NCBI RefSeq assembly: GCF_030316885.1
Contig: NZ_JASZYQ010000011.1
Location: 25,604 to 89,603 of the forward strand
Direction: 5' to 3'
Source: Variovorax jilinensis
Lineage (GTDB): Bacteria > Pseudomonadota > Gammaproteobacteria > Burkholderiales > Burkholderiaceae_C
DNA length: 64,000 nt
A program made the translations under genes and the position numbers. The notes beneath the pieces were generated by a model. That model did no database searches, was not told the DNA's origin, and worked only from the letters and a program-made list of their open reading frames with translations. Shown here in pieces: positions 1 through 7,854 of this stretch. The first letter of the stretch is position 1. Each line of letters opens with the position of its first letter.

Positions 1-255
1 CTGGCGCAGGTGTCGGACCAGCTGGCACGCCAGGAGCGCGAGTTCACCGAGCGGCTGGGCCACGAGGTGCAGGGTCTGCGCGAGGACATCCGGCGCCGCC
101 AGGAAGACGCGCGCAGCACCACCGAGCGCATGTTCGCCGAGCTCAGCAACGTCAAGACCGATCGCAACCTGCTCGCGGGCCTGTTCGTCGAGATCGCCAA
201 ATGCCTGAACCAGGACAGCTCGCCCAAGGGCAGCAACGGCGGCGAGCGCAGCTGA
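1..255 (+). CDS. C-terminal end of a coiled-coil protein (partial)
   Basis: The reading frame is open from the first base of the window, so the true start lies upstream; a Met codon at 10 is only an internal possibility. The roughly 84 visible residues are highly charged and rich in Arg, Glu and Gln with heptad-like spacing, ending in a Gly/Ser-rich tail, which indicates the end of a long coiled coil. I cannot name a family. It lies 58 bp before the OmpA-domain gene on the same strand and is probably the first visible member of the GTPase/phosphatase operon that runs to 3928. Confidence 0.6.
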   Translation: MAQVSDQLARQEREFTERLGHEVQGLREDIRRRQEDARSTTERMFAELSNVKTDRNLLAGLFVEIAKCLNQDSSPKGSNGGERS

Positions 256-313
256 GTCGCGCGATCCGCGCGCCCGGTCCGCTCGTGCCTGCCGACCCCG
301 CGGCGGGGGCGCG

Positions 314-2185
314 GTGAACGCGCGCCTGTCGCTGGCCTCGACCAGGTCGCCGGGCGGCAACGCTTCCGATGAGGATCCGAACAACCGGCTCGCCAGCCTG
401 CTGATCGAGCTGGCCCGCTGCGTCGATCCGGAGGTCGCGGCCTCGCATCCGAGCCGGCTCGATGCCGATCCGCAGCTCGAGGCCATGCGCGGCATGCTGA
501 TCGAGCGCGAGCGCGTGGCGCTGGCGCAGCTGCAGCAGAAGTTCGACGATCCGCAGCAGTTCGCCGATGCCGTGGGCTCGATCCTGCCCGCGGCCTTCCG
601 CGTGGCGGCGGCGCGCGACGACCGGCTCGGCCAGGTGATGGCGCCGACGGTCGAACGGGCGACGCAGGCCTCGATCCGGAAGAACCCGCTCACGATGGTC
701 GACATCCTGTACCCCGTGATGGGGCCGGCGATCCGCAAGGCCATCGCCGAGACCCTGGACGGCACGCTGCAATCGCTCAACCATGCGCTCAAGTACGGGC
801 TGTCGTGGCGCGGCCTCACCTGGCGGGTCGAGGCCTGGCGCAACGGCAGCACCTTCGCCGAGGTGGTGCTGCGGCACACGGCGGTCTACCGCGTGGAGCA
901 CGTCTTCCTGGTGCACCGCAAGACCGGGCTGCTGCTCGCGCACGTGGCGCGCGACGACGCCACCTCGCGCGATCCGCAGCTGGTGTCGGCGATGCTGTCG
1001 GCGATCCAGGACTTCGTGCGCGACTCCTTCGTTGAAACAGCCGACGGCGCGGCCGGCGGCGGCCGCAGCATCGACAGCCTGCGCCTCGGCGACCTGCTGC
1101 TGTGGTGCGAGGAAGGGCCATCGGCTTTCCTGGCTGCGGTCATCCATGGCAATCCGCCGCCTTCGCTGCGCGCGCGCCTGGGCCAGGCGCTCACGGCCGT
1201 GCACGAGGAGTTCCGCGGCACGCTCGAGGATTTCGAGGGCGACACTGCGCCCTTCGAGGCTGCCAGCGAGCGCCTGCTGGCACCGTGCCTGGTGGCCCAG
1301 GAAGCCAAGCACCAGCGCAAGTACAGCCTGTGGCTGTGGCTGATTCCGCTCGCGCTGCTGGCGGCGCTGGGCTGGTACGTCGCGCAGCGCGTCATCGACC
1401 GCCGGCATGTCGACAGCTACGTGGCGGCGTTGCAGGACCAGCCCGGCATCGTGGTCACGGGCACCGAGCGCCGCGATGGCCGCTGGGTGGTGTCGGGCCT
1501 GCGCGACCCGCTGGCCGTGCCGCCCGAGGCGCTGGTCGCGCAGTCGAAGCTCGACCCGGCACGTGTGTCGGGCCGCTGGGAACCTTACCTCGCGTTGCAT
1601 CCGGCGATCGTGCTGCGGCGGCTGCAGGCGACGCTCTCGCCGCCCGCGACCGTGAGCCTCACGCAGGACGCCAGCGGCATCCGCGCCAGCGGCAGCGCGC
1701 CGCAGCAGTGGATGGACAAGGCGCGCGCCTACCTGCTCACCATGCCCGCGGGCGCACCCAAGGTCGACCTCAGTGCGCTCCAGGACGTGCAGGACCCCGA
1801 CTACGTGCGCCTGCGCGACGCGATCCAGTCGGTGCTGATCCATTTCGACTTCAGCGTGCCGCGACCCGCGGCCGACCAGGACGCCAAGCTCGACGCCGTC
1901 GCGGCCGACATGCGCGAGCTGGTGCAGCTGGCCCGCAGGCAGGGCTTCCCGGTCAAGGTGTCGATCGTCGGCCACGCCGATGCCACCGGCAAGGACACCT
2001 CGAACCTCGCGCTCAGCGTGGGCCGCGCCGAAGTCGTGCGCTCGATGCTGCGCGCGCGCGGCGTCGATGCGGCAGTGCTCGCGGTGCGCGGTGCCGGGCC
2101 GCTCGAGCCGCTGCGGCCCGGCGCCAGCGAGGACGAACTCTCGATGAACCGCCGCGTCTCGTTCGGCGTGACGACCGGCGAATGA
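314..2185 (+). CDS. Membrane-anchored OmpA-family protein of a GTPase-linked operon
   Basis: The 623-residue protein starts at a GTG. Residues 1-330 form a soluble N-terminal region with no family I recognise. One strong membrane helix follows at about 337-357 (LWLWLIPLALLAALGWYV). Residues 360-500 look like a periplasmic domain. The C-terminal 115 residues are an OmpA/MotB-type peptidoglycan-binding domain, recognisable by IHFDF near 505, GHADATGK, the LSVGRAEVVRSML helix and the terminal NRRVSF. The topology suggests a large cytoplasmic part tethered through the inner membrane to the wall. The GTPase gene follows 24 bp later, so the cytoplasmic part may be its docking platform; this is inference. 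Confidence 0.8.
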   Translation: MNARLSLASTRSPGGNASDEDPNNRLASLLIELARCVDPEVAASHPSRLDADPQLEAMRGMLIERERVALAQLQQKFDDPQQFADAVGSILPAAFRVAAARDDRLGQVMAPTVERATQASIRKNPLTMVDILYPVMGPAIRKAIAETLDGTLQSLNHALKYGLSWRGLTWRVEAWRNGSTFAEVVLRHTAVYRVEHVFLVHRKTGLLLAHVARDDATSRDPQLVSAMLSAIQDFVRDSFVETADGAAGGGRSIDSLRLGDLLLWCEEGPSAFLAAVIHGNPPPSLRARLGQALTAVHEEFRGTLEDFEGDTAPFEAASERLLAPCLVAQEAKHQRKYSLWLWLIPLALLAALGWYVAQRVIDRRHVDSYVAALQDQPGIVVTGTERRDGRWVVSGLRDPLAVPPEALVAQSKLDPARVSGRWEPYLALHPAIVLRRLQATLSPPATVSLTQDASGIRASGSAPQQWMDKARAYLLTMPAGAPKVDLSALQDVQDPDYVRLRDAIQSVLIHFDFSVPRPAADQDAKLDAVAADMRELVQLARRQGFPVKVSIVGHADATGKDTSNLALSVGRAEVVRSMLRARGVDAAVLAVRGAGPLEPLRPGASEDELSMNRRVSFGVTTGE

Positions 2186-2209
2186 CTCCGGGCGAATGAA
2201 CAGGAAACC

Positions 2210-2704
2210 ATGCTGCAAAAGAAGATCTGCCTGCTCGGTGCCTTCGGCGTCGGCAAGACCAGCCTGGTGCGACGCTACGTCGACACCATCTTTTCCGACA
2301 CCTACCTGACGACGGTGGGCGTGAAGATCGACAAGAAGGTGCTCGGTGTCGAGGGCGAGGAGATGGCGCTGATCCTCTGGGATATCGCCGGCGAGGACGC
2401 AGTGTCCGCGGTGCGCGTGAGCTACCTGCGCGGCGCCGCGGGCTACCTGCTGGTGGTCGACGGCACGCGGCCCGAGACGCTCGAGACCGCCGCCTCGATC
2501 CAGAAGCGCATCGACGCCGAGCTGGGCCCGGTGCCCTTCTTCGTGCTGCTCAACAAGTCGGACCTGGTCGAGGACTGGGCATTGGCGCCCGAGCGCATCG
2601 AGGCGCTCGAGGCGGCGGGCTGGAACTTCCGCCGCACCAGCGCCAAGACCGGCCTCGCGGTCGAGGAAACCTTCCTGGAACTGGCGGGGCGTCTCGCGCG
2701 CTAG
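2210..2704 (+). CDS. Ras/Rab-like small GTPase
   Basis: This 164-residue protein is the size of a minimal Ras-fold GTPase. The nucleotide-binding motifs are all visible: P-loop GAFGVGKTSL near residue 8, a switch I Thr in YLTTVGV, G3 DIAGED (Ala before Gly-Glu, and Glu where Ras has Gln61), G4 NKSD and G5 SAKTG. The hydrophobic strand LILWDIAG is intact, so the enzyme should bind and hydrolyse GTP. There is no membrane helix or lipidation signal. An SD-like AGGAAA precedes the ATG. The stop codon abuts the ATG of the SpoIIE-like phosphatase, so the two are almost certainly translationally coupled and act together. Confidence 0.88.
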   Translation: MLQKKICLLGAFGVGKTSLVRRYVDTIFSDTYLTTVGVKIDKKVLGVEGEEMALILWDIAGEDAVSAVRVSYLRGAAGYLLVVDGTRPETLETAASIQKRIDAELGPVPFFVLLNKSDLVEDWALAPERIEALEAAGWNFRRTSAKTGLAVEETFLELAGRLAR

Positions 2705-3928
2705 ATGGCCATGCTCAACCTGCCGCCACGCATCTCCGATTCGCTGCTGCTGCTGATCGATGCGCAGCGATTCCTCGCGCACATGTCGATCGACGGCTCG
2801 CAGCGGCTGGTGCAAATCGGCGGCCACCTCGAGCACTACGGCCTGATCGGGCTGCAGCCCGGCGACCTCGCATCCGATCCGCTGCCGCTGCTCGAAGGGC
2901 TGCTGCCGCTGGCCGAGACGCCGTTCCTGATCCGCTCGATGGAGATGCCGAGCAAGCGCATCGCCGACGTGCACTTCTTCGCCGACGACGACGAGACCGT
3001 GTGGGTGCTGCTGCTCGATGTCACGGCCGAGTACGAGGAAACGCGGCTGGTGCAGCAGAAGGCCTACGACATGACGCTGCTGAGCCAGCGCGAGGCGCGG
3101 CTGATCGCGCAGCTCGAGGCGGCCAACCAGGAACTCACGCGGGCGCACGATGCGCTCGCGGCCTCGCGCGAGGCGCTGCAGCTCACCCACGACCGGCTGC
3201 AGCAGGAACTGCGCGACGCCGAGCGCTACGTGCGCGCGATCCTGCCGGCGCCGCTCGAGGGGCCGATCGCGATCGACTGGCGCTTCGTGCCCACCACCGA
3301 GCTCGGCGGCGACTCCTTCGGCTACCACTGGGTCGACGAGGCGCATTTCGCGATCTATCTCATCGACGTCTGCGGCCACGGCGTGGGCTCGGCGCTGCTG
3401 TCGGTCGCGGTGGCCGACACGCTGCGCTCGCAGGCGCTGTCGAACACCGACTTCCGCCAACCTGCGGAGGTGCTCAGTGCGCTCAACCTGGCCTACCAGA
3501 TGGAGAGCCACGGCGAGCTGTTCTCCACGGTCTGGTATGGCGTCTACCAGCGTGCCACGGGGCAGCTGCGCTATGCATCGGCCGGCCATCCGCCGGCGCT
3601 GCTGGTGAGCGGCACGGGCAAGGGACCAGGCAATGCCGAGCCGCTGCCGGCCGGCGGCCCCTGCATCGGCATCTCGCCTGCGGTGCGCTACCAGGAGGCG
3701 CAATGCGTGCTGCAGTCGCCCGCGCGCCTGTTCGTCTTCAGCGACGGCACCTACGAGATCACGCGCACCGACGGATCGATGCTGGAGTTCGAGGATCTCG
3801 CCGCGGCGCTCTCGCGGCCGGTCGCCGACGGCCGATCCGAGCTCGACGACCTGCTCGAGTACGCGCGCGAGACGCATGGCCCGGGCGCCCTCGAGGACGA
3901 CTTCACGATCATCAAGATGGCCCTGTAA
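2705..3928 (+). CDS. SpoIIE-family PP2C-type serine phosphatase
   Basis: The 407-residue protein has three parts. Residues 1-105 form a PAS-like sensory region. About 110-175 is a charged coiled coil. The C-terminal half is a PPM/SpoIIE phosphatase: GGDSFGYHW near 200, the metal-binding LIDVCGHGVGSALLS, the YASAGHPPALL strand, FSDGTYEI and the terminal EDDFTIIKM. The acidic residues expected to bind two metal ions are present. It starts on the base after the GTPase stop codon. SpoIIE-type enzymes usually dephosphorylate anti-anti-sigma (STAS) proteins; no STAS or HPK partner is seen beside it here, so its target is unknown. Confidence 0.87.
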   Translation: MAMLNLPPRISDSLLLLIDAQRFLAHMSIDGSQRLVQIGGHLEHYGLIGLQPGDLASDPLPLLEGLLPLAETPFLIRSMEMPSKRIADVHFFADDDETVWVLLLDVTAEYEETRLVQQKAYDMTLLSQREARLIAQLEAANQELTRAHDALAASREALQLTHDRLQQELRDAERYVRAILPAPLEGPIAIDWRFVPTTELGGDSFGYHWVDEAHFAIYLIDVCGHGVGSALLSVAVADTLRSQALSNTDFRQPAEVLSALNLAYQMESHGELFSTVWYGVYQRATGQLRYASAGHPPALLVSGTGKGPGNAEPLPAGGPCIGISPAVRYQEAQCVLQSPARLFVFSDGTYEITRTDGSMLEFEDLAAALSRPVADGRSELDDLLEYARETHGPGALEDDFTIIKMAL

Positions 3929-3969
3929 GGCCTGCAGGGCCCTGTTGCAGGACGGGTGCGCGCGCGCGC

Positions 3970-3975
3970 GACAAT
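3970..3975 (+). promoter_or_regulatory. Candidate -10 element for a leaderless transcript
   Basis: GACAAT lies 8 nt before the ATG at 3984 and there is no Shine-Dalgarno, so transcription would begin at or within two bases of the start codon. No convincing -35 is seen in the preceding GC repeat. Confidence 0.4.
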
Positions 3976-3983
3976 CCAGCCCC

Positions 3984-4397
3984 ATGAATTTCCGCAAACT
4001 CTTCGTGCCGGTGGTGGGCCTCGTGATGCTTGGCGTGGCCTATCGGAGCTACAGCTGGCCCGGCGTGGCGCTGGTCGGCGGCGCCCTCGTCATGTTCCTG
4101 CTGCTGCAGTTCAATCGTGCAATGCAGGTGCTCAAGCGGGCGGCCGACCGGCCGATCGGCACCGTCGCCAGCGCCGTCATGCTCAACGCCAAGCTCAAGC
4201 CGCGCGTGAACCTGATGCACGTCGTGGCGATGACCCGCGCGATCGGCGAACTGCGCTCGCCCAAGGACGCGCAGCCCGAGGTGTTCCGCTGGACCGATGC
4301 CGGCGGTTCGTGGGTCGACGTGACCTTCCTCGACGGCCGGGTGACCGAATGGGCGCTGACGCGGCCGGTGGTGACCGAGGGCGCGGAAGAGGCTTGA
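3984..4397 (+). CDS. Small membrane protein of unknown function
   Basis: The 137-residue protein begins with two closely spaced hydrophobic segments (about 5-22 and 26-43), followed by a cytoplasmic domain with a PIGTVASAVMLNAKL motif and a C-terminal beta-rich stretch. I recognise it only as a family recurring in Comamonadaceae genomes, where some relatives carry misleading enzyme names; nothing here resembles a kinase. It is probably transcribed alone, since a -10-like GACAAT sits 8 nt before the ATG and the next 800 bp hold no gene. Confidence 0.65.
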   Translation: MNFRKLFVPVVGLVMLGVAYRSYSWPGVALVGGALVMFLLLQFNRAMQVLKRAADRPIGTVASAVMLNAKLKPRVNLMHVVAMTRAIGELRSPKDAQPEVFRWTDAGGSWVDVTFLDGRVTEWALTRPVVTEGAEEA

Positions 4398-4480
4398 CGC
4401 TGGGTACCCGGCTGGTCGATGCGGCCGGGCCCTAGGGCGGCGGAGCCAGCAACATCGGGTTGGGTCGACGGTGGTGGCGT

Positions 4481-5070
4481 AGCCGGGGCGTCTGCCGGTG
4501 GGCGTCGGAGCTTCGGTGGGGCGGTCGGTGCTGCGCACCGACTGCCCTGCGGTGCTCGCGCGGCCGGCTGTGCCGCAGAACTCACTGCGTGCCCCTTCGG
4601 TGCACTCCGTTCAAACAGCTGCGGCAAGCTAGATGTTGATGCGCGTGTCTTCGCACGCGCAGCCGGCCGCACTGCGCTCCTCGGCGCCCCACAGGCGCAC
4701 CGCCGCCCACCGGCAGACACCCCGGCTGTGGGGGCGGTGGGGCGGTTTCAGCGCGCGATAACGACCGGGGACCAAACCGAGCTGGCGCCAGGGCGCGACC
4801 ACGCACCCGATGGCCGAAGGCCGAGCGGTGCGTTCCTCTTCGATCAGGCACGACGTCCCGGCGCGGCGTGGCTGGGGGTGTGGGGCGCGGGCGACTTCCG
4901 GGGCGGTGAGGAGCGCAGCCCGGGAGCGGGGCGCGTGCGGAGACACGCGCTTCGTTAACTGGCTCGCCGCAGCTGTCTGAGCGCAGTGCGCCGAAGGAGC
5001 ACGTAGCGAGTTCTGCGGCGCCGCTCCCGGGCGAGCACCGCAACGGAGTCGGCGCGACGCGCCGACCGCC
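4481..5070. repeat. Large nested inverted repeat in an 800 bp gene-free stretch
   Basis: The interval 4398-5205 holds no convincing gene; the open frames crossing it lack family signatures. Two arms of about 163 bp, 4520-4682 and 4908-5070, are imperfect reverse complements. They share GCCGCAGAACTC, TTCGG(T/C)GCAC, CAGCTGCGGC and a GCGCGTGTCT...GCACGCGC core. A second inverted pair, 4481-4504 against 4704-4727, matches at about 23 of 24 bases. The stretch could be a decayed mobile element, a recombination-generated palindrome, or paired copies of a dispersed repeat. No transposase or target-site duplication is visible. Confidence 0.75.
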
Positions 5071-5113
5071 ACGGCAGGAGCCCGCGACCCACACCCACAG
5101 CCGCGCCGCGCAG

Positions 5114-5151
5114 CCCCTGCCATGCCGCGCACCCCCTGCCATGCCGCGCAC
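5114..5151. repeat. Two tandem copies of a 19 bp unit
   Basis: The unit CCCCTGCCATGCCGCGCAC occurs twice without spacing or mismatch (5114-5132 and 5133-5151), just outside the right arm of the large inverted repeat and about 55 bp beyond the rdgC stop codon. Confidence 0.9.
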
Positions 5152-5205
5152 CTCCAGCAACCGGCAAGGCTTCGCTCGTCCTGCCTGACCCTCGAGGACA
5201 GTCGC

Positions 5206-6204
5206 TCAGAACGGCGCCGAATCGTCCGCGAGTGCTTCTTCCTCGGCGGGCAGCGCAGCCTTGGGCTTCGACGCAGCCGGCGCCGCATCCACCGGCGCTG
5301 CGCCGAGCTTCATCTCGCCGCCCAGCGCCTCGAGCAGCTCGGGCACCAGCTGGCCCAGTTCGCCGGTGGCGATCGCGGCATCGGCGTCGAAGTTGTCTTC
5401 CTTGCCCCCAGCCGGCGCGTCATCGAGGGTGCCCTCGAGGAACACGATCTTGCGGATCTGCAGGCCCTCGGTGAGCTCGAACGAGACGCGGTCGTCCCAG
5501 GTCATGGCCAGCCGCGTGGGGCGCTTGCCGGCCGCGATGTGCTGGCGCACCTCCTCGATGTCGAGCGCATGCTTGGCGTAGCGCACCACCGCCTTCGACT
5601 CGTCGGTGGCCTTGAGCTCGCATTCGCGGTCGATCGTGAAGCCCGCTGGCGGCTCCTGGCTCGACAGCCATTCGGCCATTGCGGCGGCCGGCTCGACCTG
5701 CGAGTTGACCAGCGCCACGGCAAAGCCGTCGAGCGATTTCACGAGGCTCGTGACCACCTCGTCGGCGCGCGCCGCGTTGCTCGAGTTGACCACCAGCCGG
5801 TGCGATGCCGGGTCGATCCACACCGCGACGCGCGCATGCCGCGTGAAGGCCAGCGGCAGCAGTTCGTGGGTGACGTCTTCCTTGAGCTCCTTCTTTTCCT
5901 TCTTGCCGGGCTTGCGGCCGGTGGTGGCCTCGATCTGCGCGGCGCGCTCGTCGACCTTGCGGCGCACCACCGAGGCCGGCAGCGTCTTGCTCTCGATCAT
6001 GAACTCGAGCAGCCACTGGCCGGCGACCGATTCGGCCAGCGGACCGTGTTCCTGGCCGCGCGGCTCGACCCAGCCGGCGGACCTTTCCTGCGAGGGGCTG
6101 CACGGCACGAAGCGCTGCGTGGCCAGCCCGGCCTCGACCTGGTCGAGCGACTGCGACCAGGTGCTTTCGATGCGGTAGACGATGACGTTCTTGAAGACGG
6201 ACAC
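5206..6204 (-). CDS. rdgC: Recombination-associated protein RdgC
   Basis: The 332-residue protein has the family's N-terminal MSVFKNVIVYRI and AGWVEPRG, the lysine-rich GRKPGKKEKKELKEDV segment that contributes to DNA binding, and WIDPASHRLVVNSS. RdgC is a ring-shaped dimer that encircles double-stranded DNA and limits RecA-mediated strand exchange. The family is usually about 300 residues; the extra length is an acidic, Ala/Pro-rich C-terminal tail. It diverges from ilvE across 114 bp. The 3' end runs into the inverted-repeat region and I see no clear intrinsic terminator. Confidence 0.93.
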   Translation of the reverse strand: MSVFKNVIVYRIESTWSQSLDQVEAGLATQRFVPCSPSQERSAGWVEPRGQEHGPLAESVAGQWLLEFMIESKTLPASVVRRKVDERAAQIEATTGRKPGKKEKKELKEDVTHELLPLAFTRHARVAVWIDPASHRLVVNSSNAARADEVVTSLVKSLDGFAVALVNSQVEPAAAMAEWLSSQEPPAGFTIDRECELKATDESKAVVRYAKHALDIEEVRQHIAAGKRPTRLAMTWDDRVSFELTEGLQIRKIVFLEGTLDDAPAGGKEDNFDADAAIATGELGQLVPELLEALGGEMKLGAAPVDAAPAASKPKAALPAEEEALADDSAPF

Positions 6205-6318
6205 GGAAACCCTTTTCTCTGGGGATTGGCAAAGGGCGCCATTGTCGCGGCGGCGTCCGGCCCGGCGCCCTTAAAATCGAAAGCTTTTGCGACATACCCC
6301 CGGTTGAAGGACAAGATC

Positions 6319-7257
6319 ATGAGCGTGCTGCCCCCCGCACTCGACGACCGCGACGGCAAGATCTGGATCGACGGCGAATTCGTCGACTGGCGCGAAGCCA
6401 AGATTCACGTGCTGAGCCATACGCTGCACTACGGCTGCGGCGCCTTCGAGGGCGTTCGCGCCTACAAGACGGTCGACGGCACCGCGATCTTCCGCCTCGC
6501 CGAGCACACCGAGCGGCTCTTCAACAGCGCCAAGATCCTGCGCATGAAGATCCCCTTCAGCCAGGAACAGCTCAACCAGGCGCAGCTGGAGGTGGTGCGC
6601 GCCAACAAGCTCGAGAGCTGCTACCTGCGCCCGCTGGTCTGGATCGGCTCCGAGAAGCTCGGCGTCAGCCCCAAGGGCAACAAGATCCACGCCATGGTGG
6701 CCGCCTGGTCCTGGGGCGCCTACCTGGGCGACGAGGGCCTGAAGCGCGGCATCCGCGTGAAGACCTCGAGCTACACGCGGCATCACGTCAACATCACGAT
6801 GACGCAGGCCAAGGCGGTCAGCAACTACACCAACTCGATCCTGGCCAACATGGAGGCGCTCGACGACGGCTACGATGAGGCGCTGCTGCTCGATGCCAGC
6901 GGCTTCGTCTCCGAGGGCGCGGGCGAGAACATCTTCGTCGTCAAGGGCGGCGTGGTCTACACGCCCGACCTCTCGGCCGGTGCGCTCAACGGCATCACGC
7001 GCAACACCATCCTTCACATCTGCAAGGATCTCGGCATCGAGGTGGTGCAAAAGCGCATCACGCGCGACGAGGTCTACATTGCCGAAGAGGCCTTCTTCAC
7101 CGGCACCGCGGCCGAGGTCACCCCGATCCGCGAACTCGACCGCATCGAGATCGGCATCGGCTCGCGCGGCCCGGTCACCGAGAAGATCCAGAGCGCCTTC
7201 TTCGACATCGTGAACGGCCGGAACCCCAAGTACGCCCACTGGCTCACCAAGATCTGA
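6319..7257 (+). CDS. ilvE: Branched-chain amino acid aminotransferase
   Basis: The 312-residue fold-type IV PLP enzyme transfers the amino group between glutamate and the 2-oxo acids of valine, leucine and isoleucine. Recognisable segments are IWIDGEFVDWREAKIHVLSH, YGCGAFEGVRAY, the PLP lysine in TMTQAKAVSNY, GFVSEGAGENIF and FFTGTAAEVTPI. The ATG at 6319 is chosen because homologues begin at this MSVLPP; the open frame extends upstream only through the antisense of rdgC. A -10-like TAAAAT lies at 6272-6277. The next gene starts 8 bp after its stop codon, so they are probably one operon. Confidence 0.95.
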   Translation: MSVLPPALDDRDGKIWIDGEFVDWREAKIHVLSHTLHYGCGAFEGVRAYKTVDGTAIFRLAEHTERLFNSAKILRMKIPFSQEQLNQAQLEVVRANKLESCYLRPLVWIGSEKLGVSPKGNKIHAMVAAWSWGAYLGDEGLKRGIRVKTSSYTRHHVNITMTQAKAVSNYTNSILANMEALDDGYDEALLLDASGFVSEGAGENIFVVKGGVVYTPDLSAGALNGITRNTILHICKDLGIEVVQKRITRDEVYIAEEAFFTGTAAEVTPIRELDRIEIGIGSRGPVTEKIQSAFFDIVNGRNPKYAHWLTKI

Positions 7258-7265
7258 ACAACGAC

Positions 7266-7472
7266 ATGTCCACTTCCGCGATCGAACTCCTGGCCAAGGA
7301 TCTCAACGACCAGGGCGGCGTGTTCTGCCCCAATCCCAGGGCCGACATGCAGCTCTGGAGCGCGCATCCCAAGGTGTACCTCGACGTCGCGCGCACCGGC
7401 GAGGCCAAGTGCCCGTATTGCGGCACGGTGTACCGCCTCAAGGCCGGCGAGGTCGCCGGCGGACATCACTGA
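7266..7472 (+). CDS. Small zf-CHCC zinc-finger protein
   Basis: The 68-residue protein has the zf-CHCC pattern: FCPNP, then a His in SAHPKVYLDV, then CPYCGT, giving Cys-His-Cys-Cys zinc ligands. The same fold occurs in the NDUFS6 subunit of complex I, although bacterial stand-alone copies are mostly uncharacterised. It follows ilvE by 8 bp and is probably cotranscribed with it. Confidence 0.85.
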   Translation: MSTSAIELLAKDLNDQGGVFCPNPRADMQLWSAHPKVYLDVARTGEAKCPYCGTVYRLKAGEVAGGHH

Positions 7473-7488
7473 AGCCGGGCCTGCCGGG

Positions 7489-7854
7489 ATGATGTCGATG
7501 CGGGCCGGGCCGCGCGAGCCGCTGTCGCAGCGCGGGCTGTTCCTGGTCAATCTCAAGCTCGGGCGCGGCTCGAACCTGCTGATGTCGTCGTCGCTGGCGG
7601 GCGCCTACGTGTCGGCGTACGTCGCGGCCGACGACCATGATGCCGCGACCCGGCTCGCGATTTCGCGCCTCACGGCCAAGGGATTCGAGTTCCATTCCAC
7701 GCAGGGGCCGGTGACGCGCATCGACCCCGGCGACTGGTCGCGCCACGTGGCGCAATCCTGGCCCGAATTCATCGACGAGCTGCCCAAGCAGGAAGAGCTG
7801 GCCGCCGGCCTCGACCGCGAACTGGTGTTCTTCGGGCCCTTCGTGGGCTACTGA
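7489..7854 (+). CDS. Conserved hypothetical protein
   Basis: I do not recognise this 121-residue protein. It has no signal peptide or membrane segment. The middle (AYVSAYVAADDHDAATRLAISRL) and C-terminal (WPEFIDELPKQEELAAGL) parts look like a small alpha/beta domain. Three ATG codons (7489, 7492, 7498) are possible starts, and the later ones would fit homologous small cytosolic proteins equally well. It starts 16 bp after the zinc-finger gene and its last 7 bp overlap the end of the convergent ligase gene. Confidence 0.6.
   Translation: MMSMRAGPREPLSQRGLFLVNLKLGRGSNLLMSSSLAGAYVSAYVAADDHDAATRLAISRLTAKGFEFHSTQGPVTRIDPGDWSRHVAQSWPEFIDELPKQEELAAGLDRELVFFGPFVGY

Noticed and set aside
152..3997. 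A 1281-residue minus-strand open frame
   Set aside because: It is antisense to four well-supported genes, is Arg/His/Gln-rich without domains and reflects the high G+C content.
4398..5205. Possible protein genes in the repeat region
   Set aside because: Open frames on both strands exist but are repeat-derived, Arg/Pro/Ala-rich, lack SD sequences and match no domain.
5122..7257. A fused reading frame extending ilvE upstream by about 400 residues
   Set aside because: The extension is the antisense of rdgC and lacks protein features; IlvE homologues begin at 6319.
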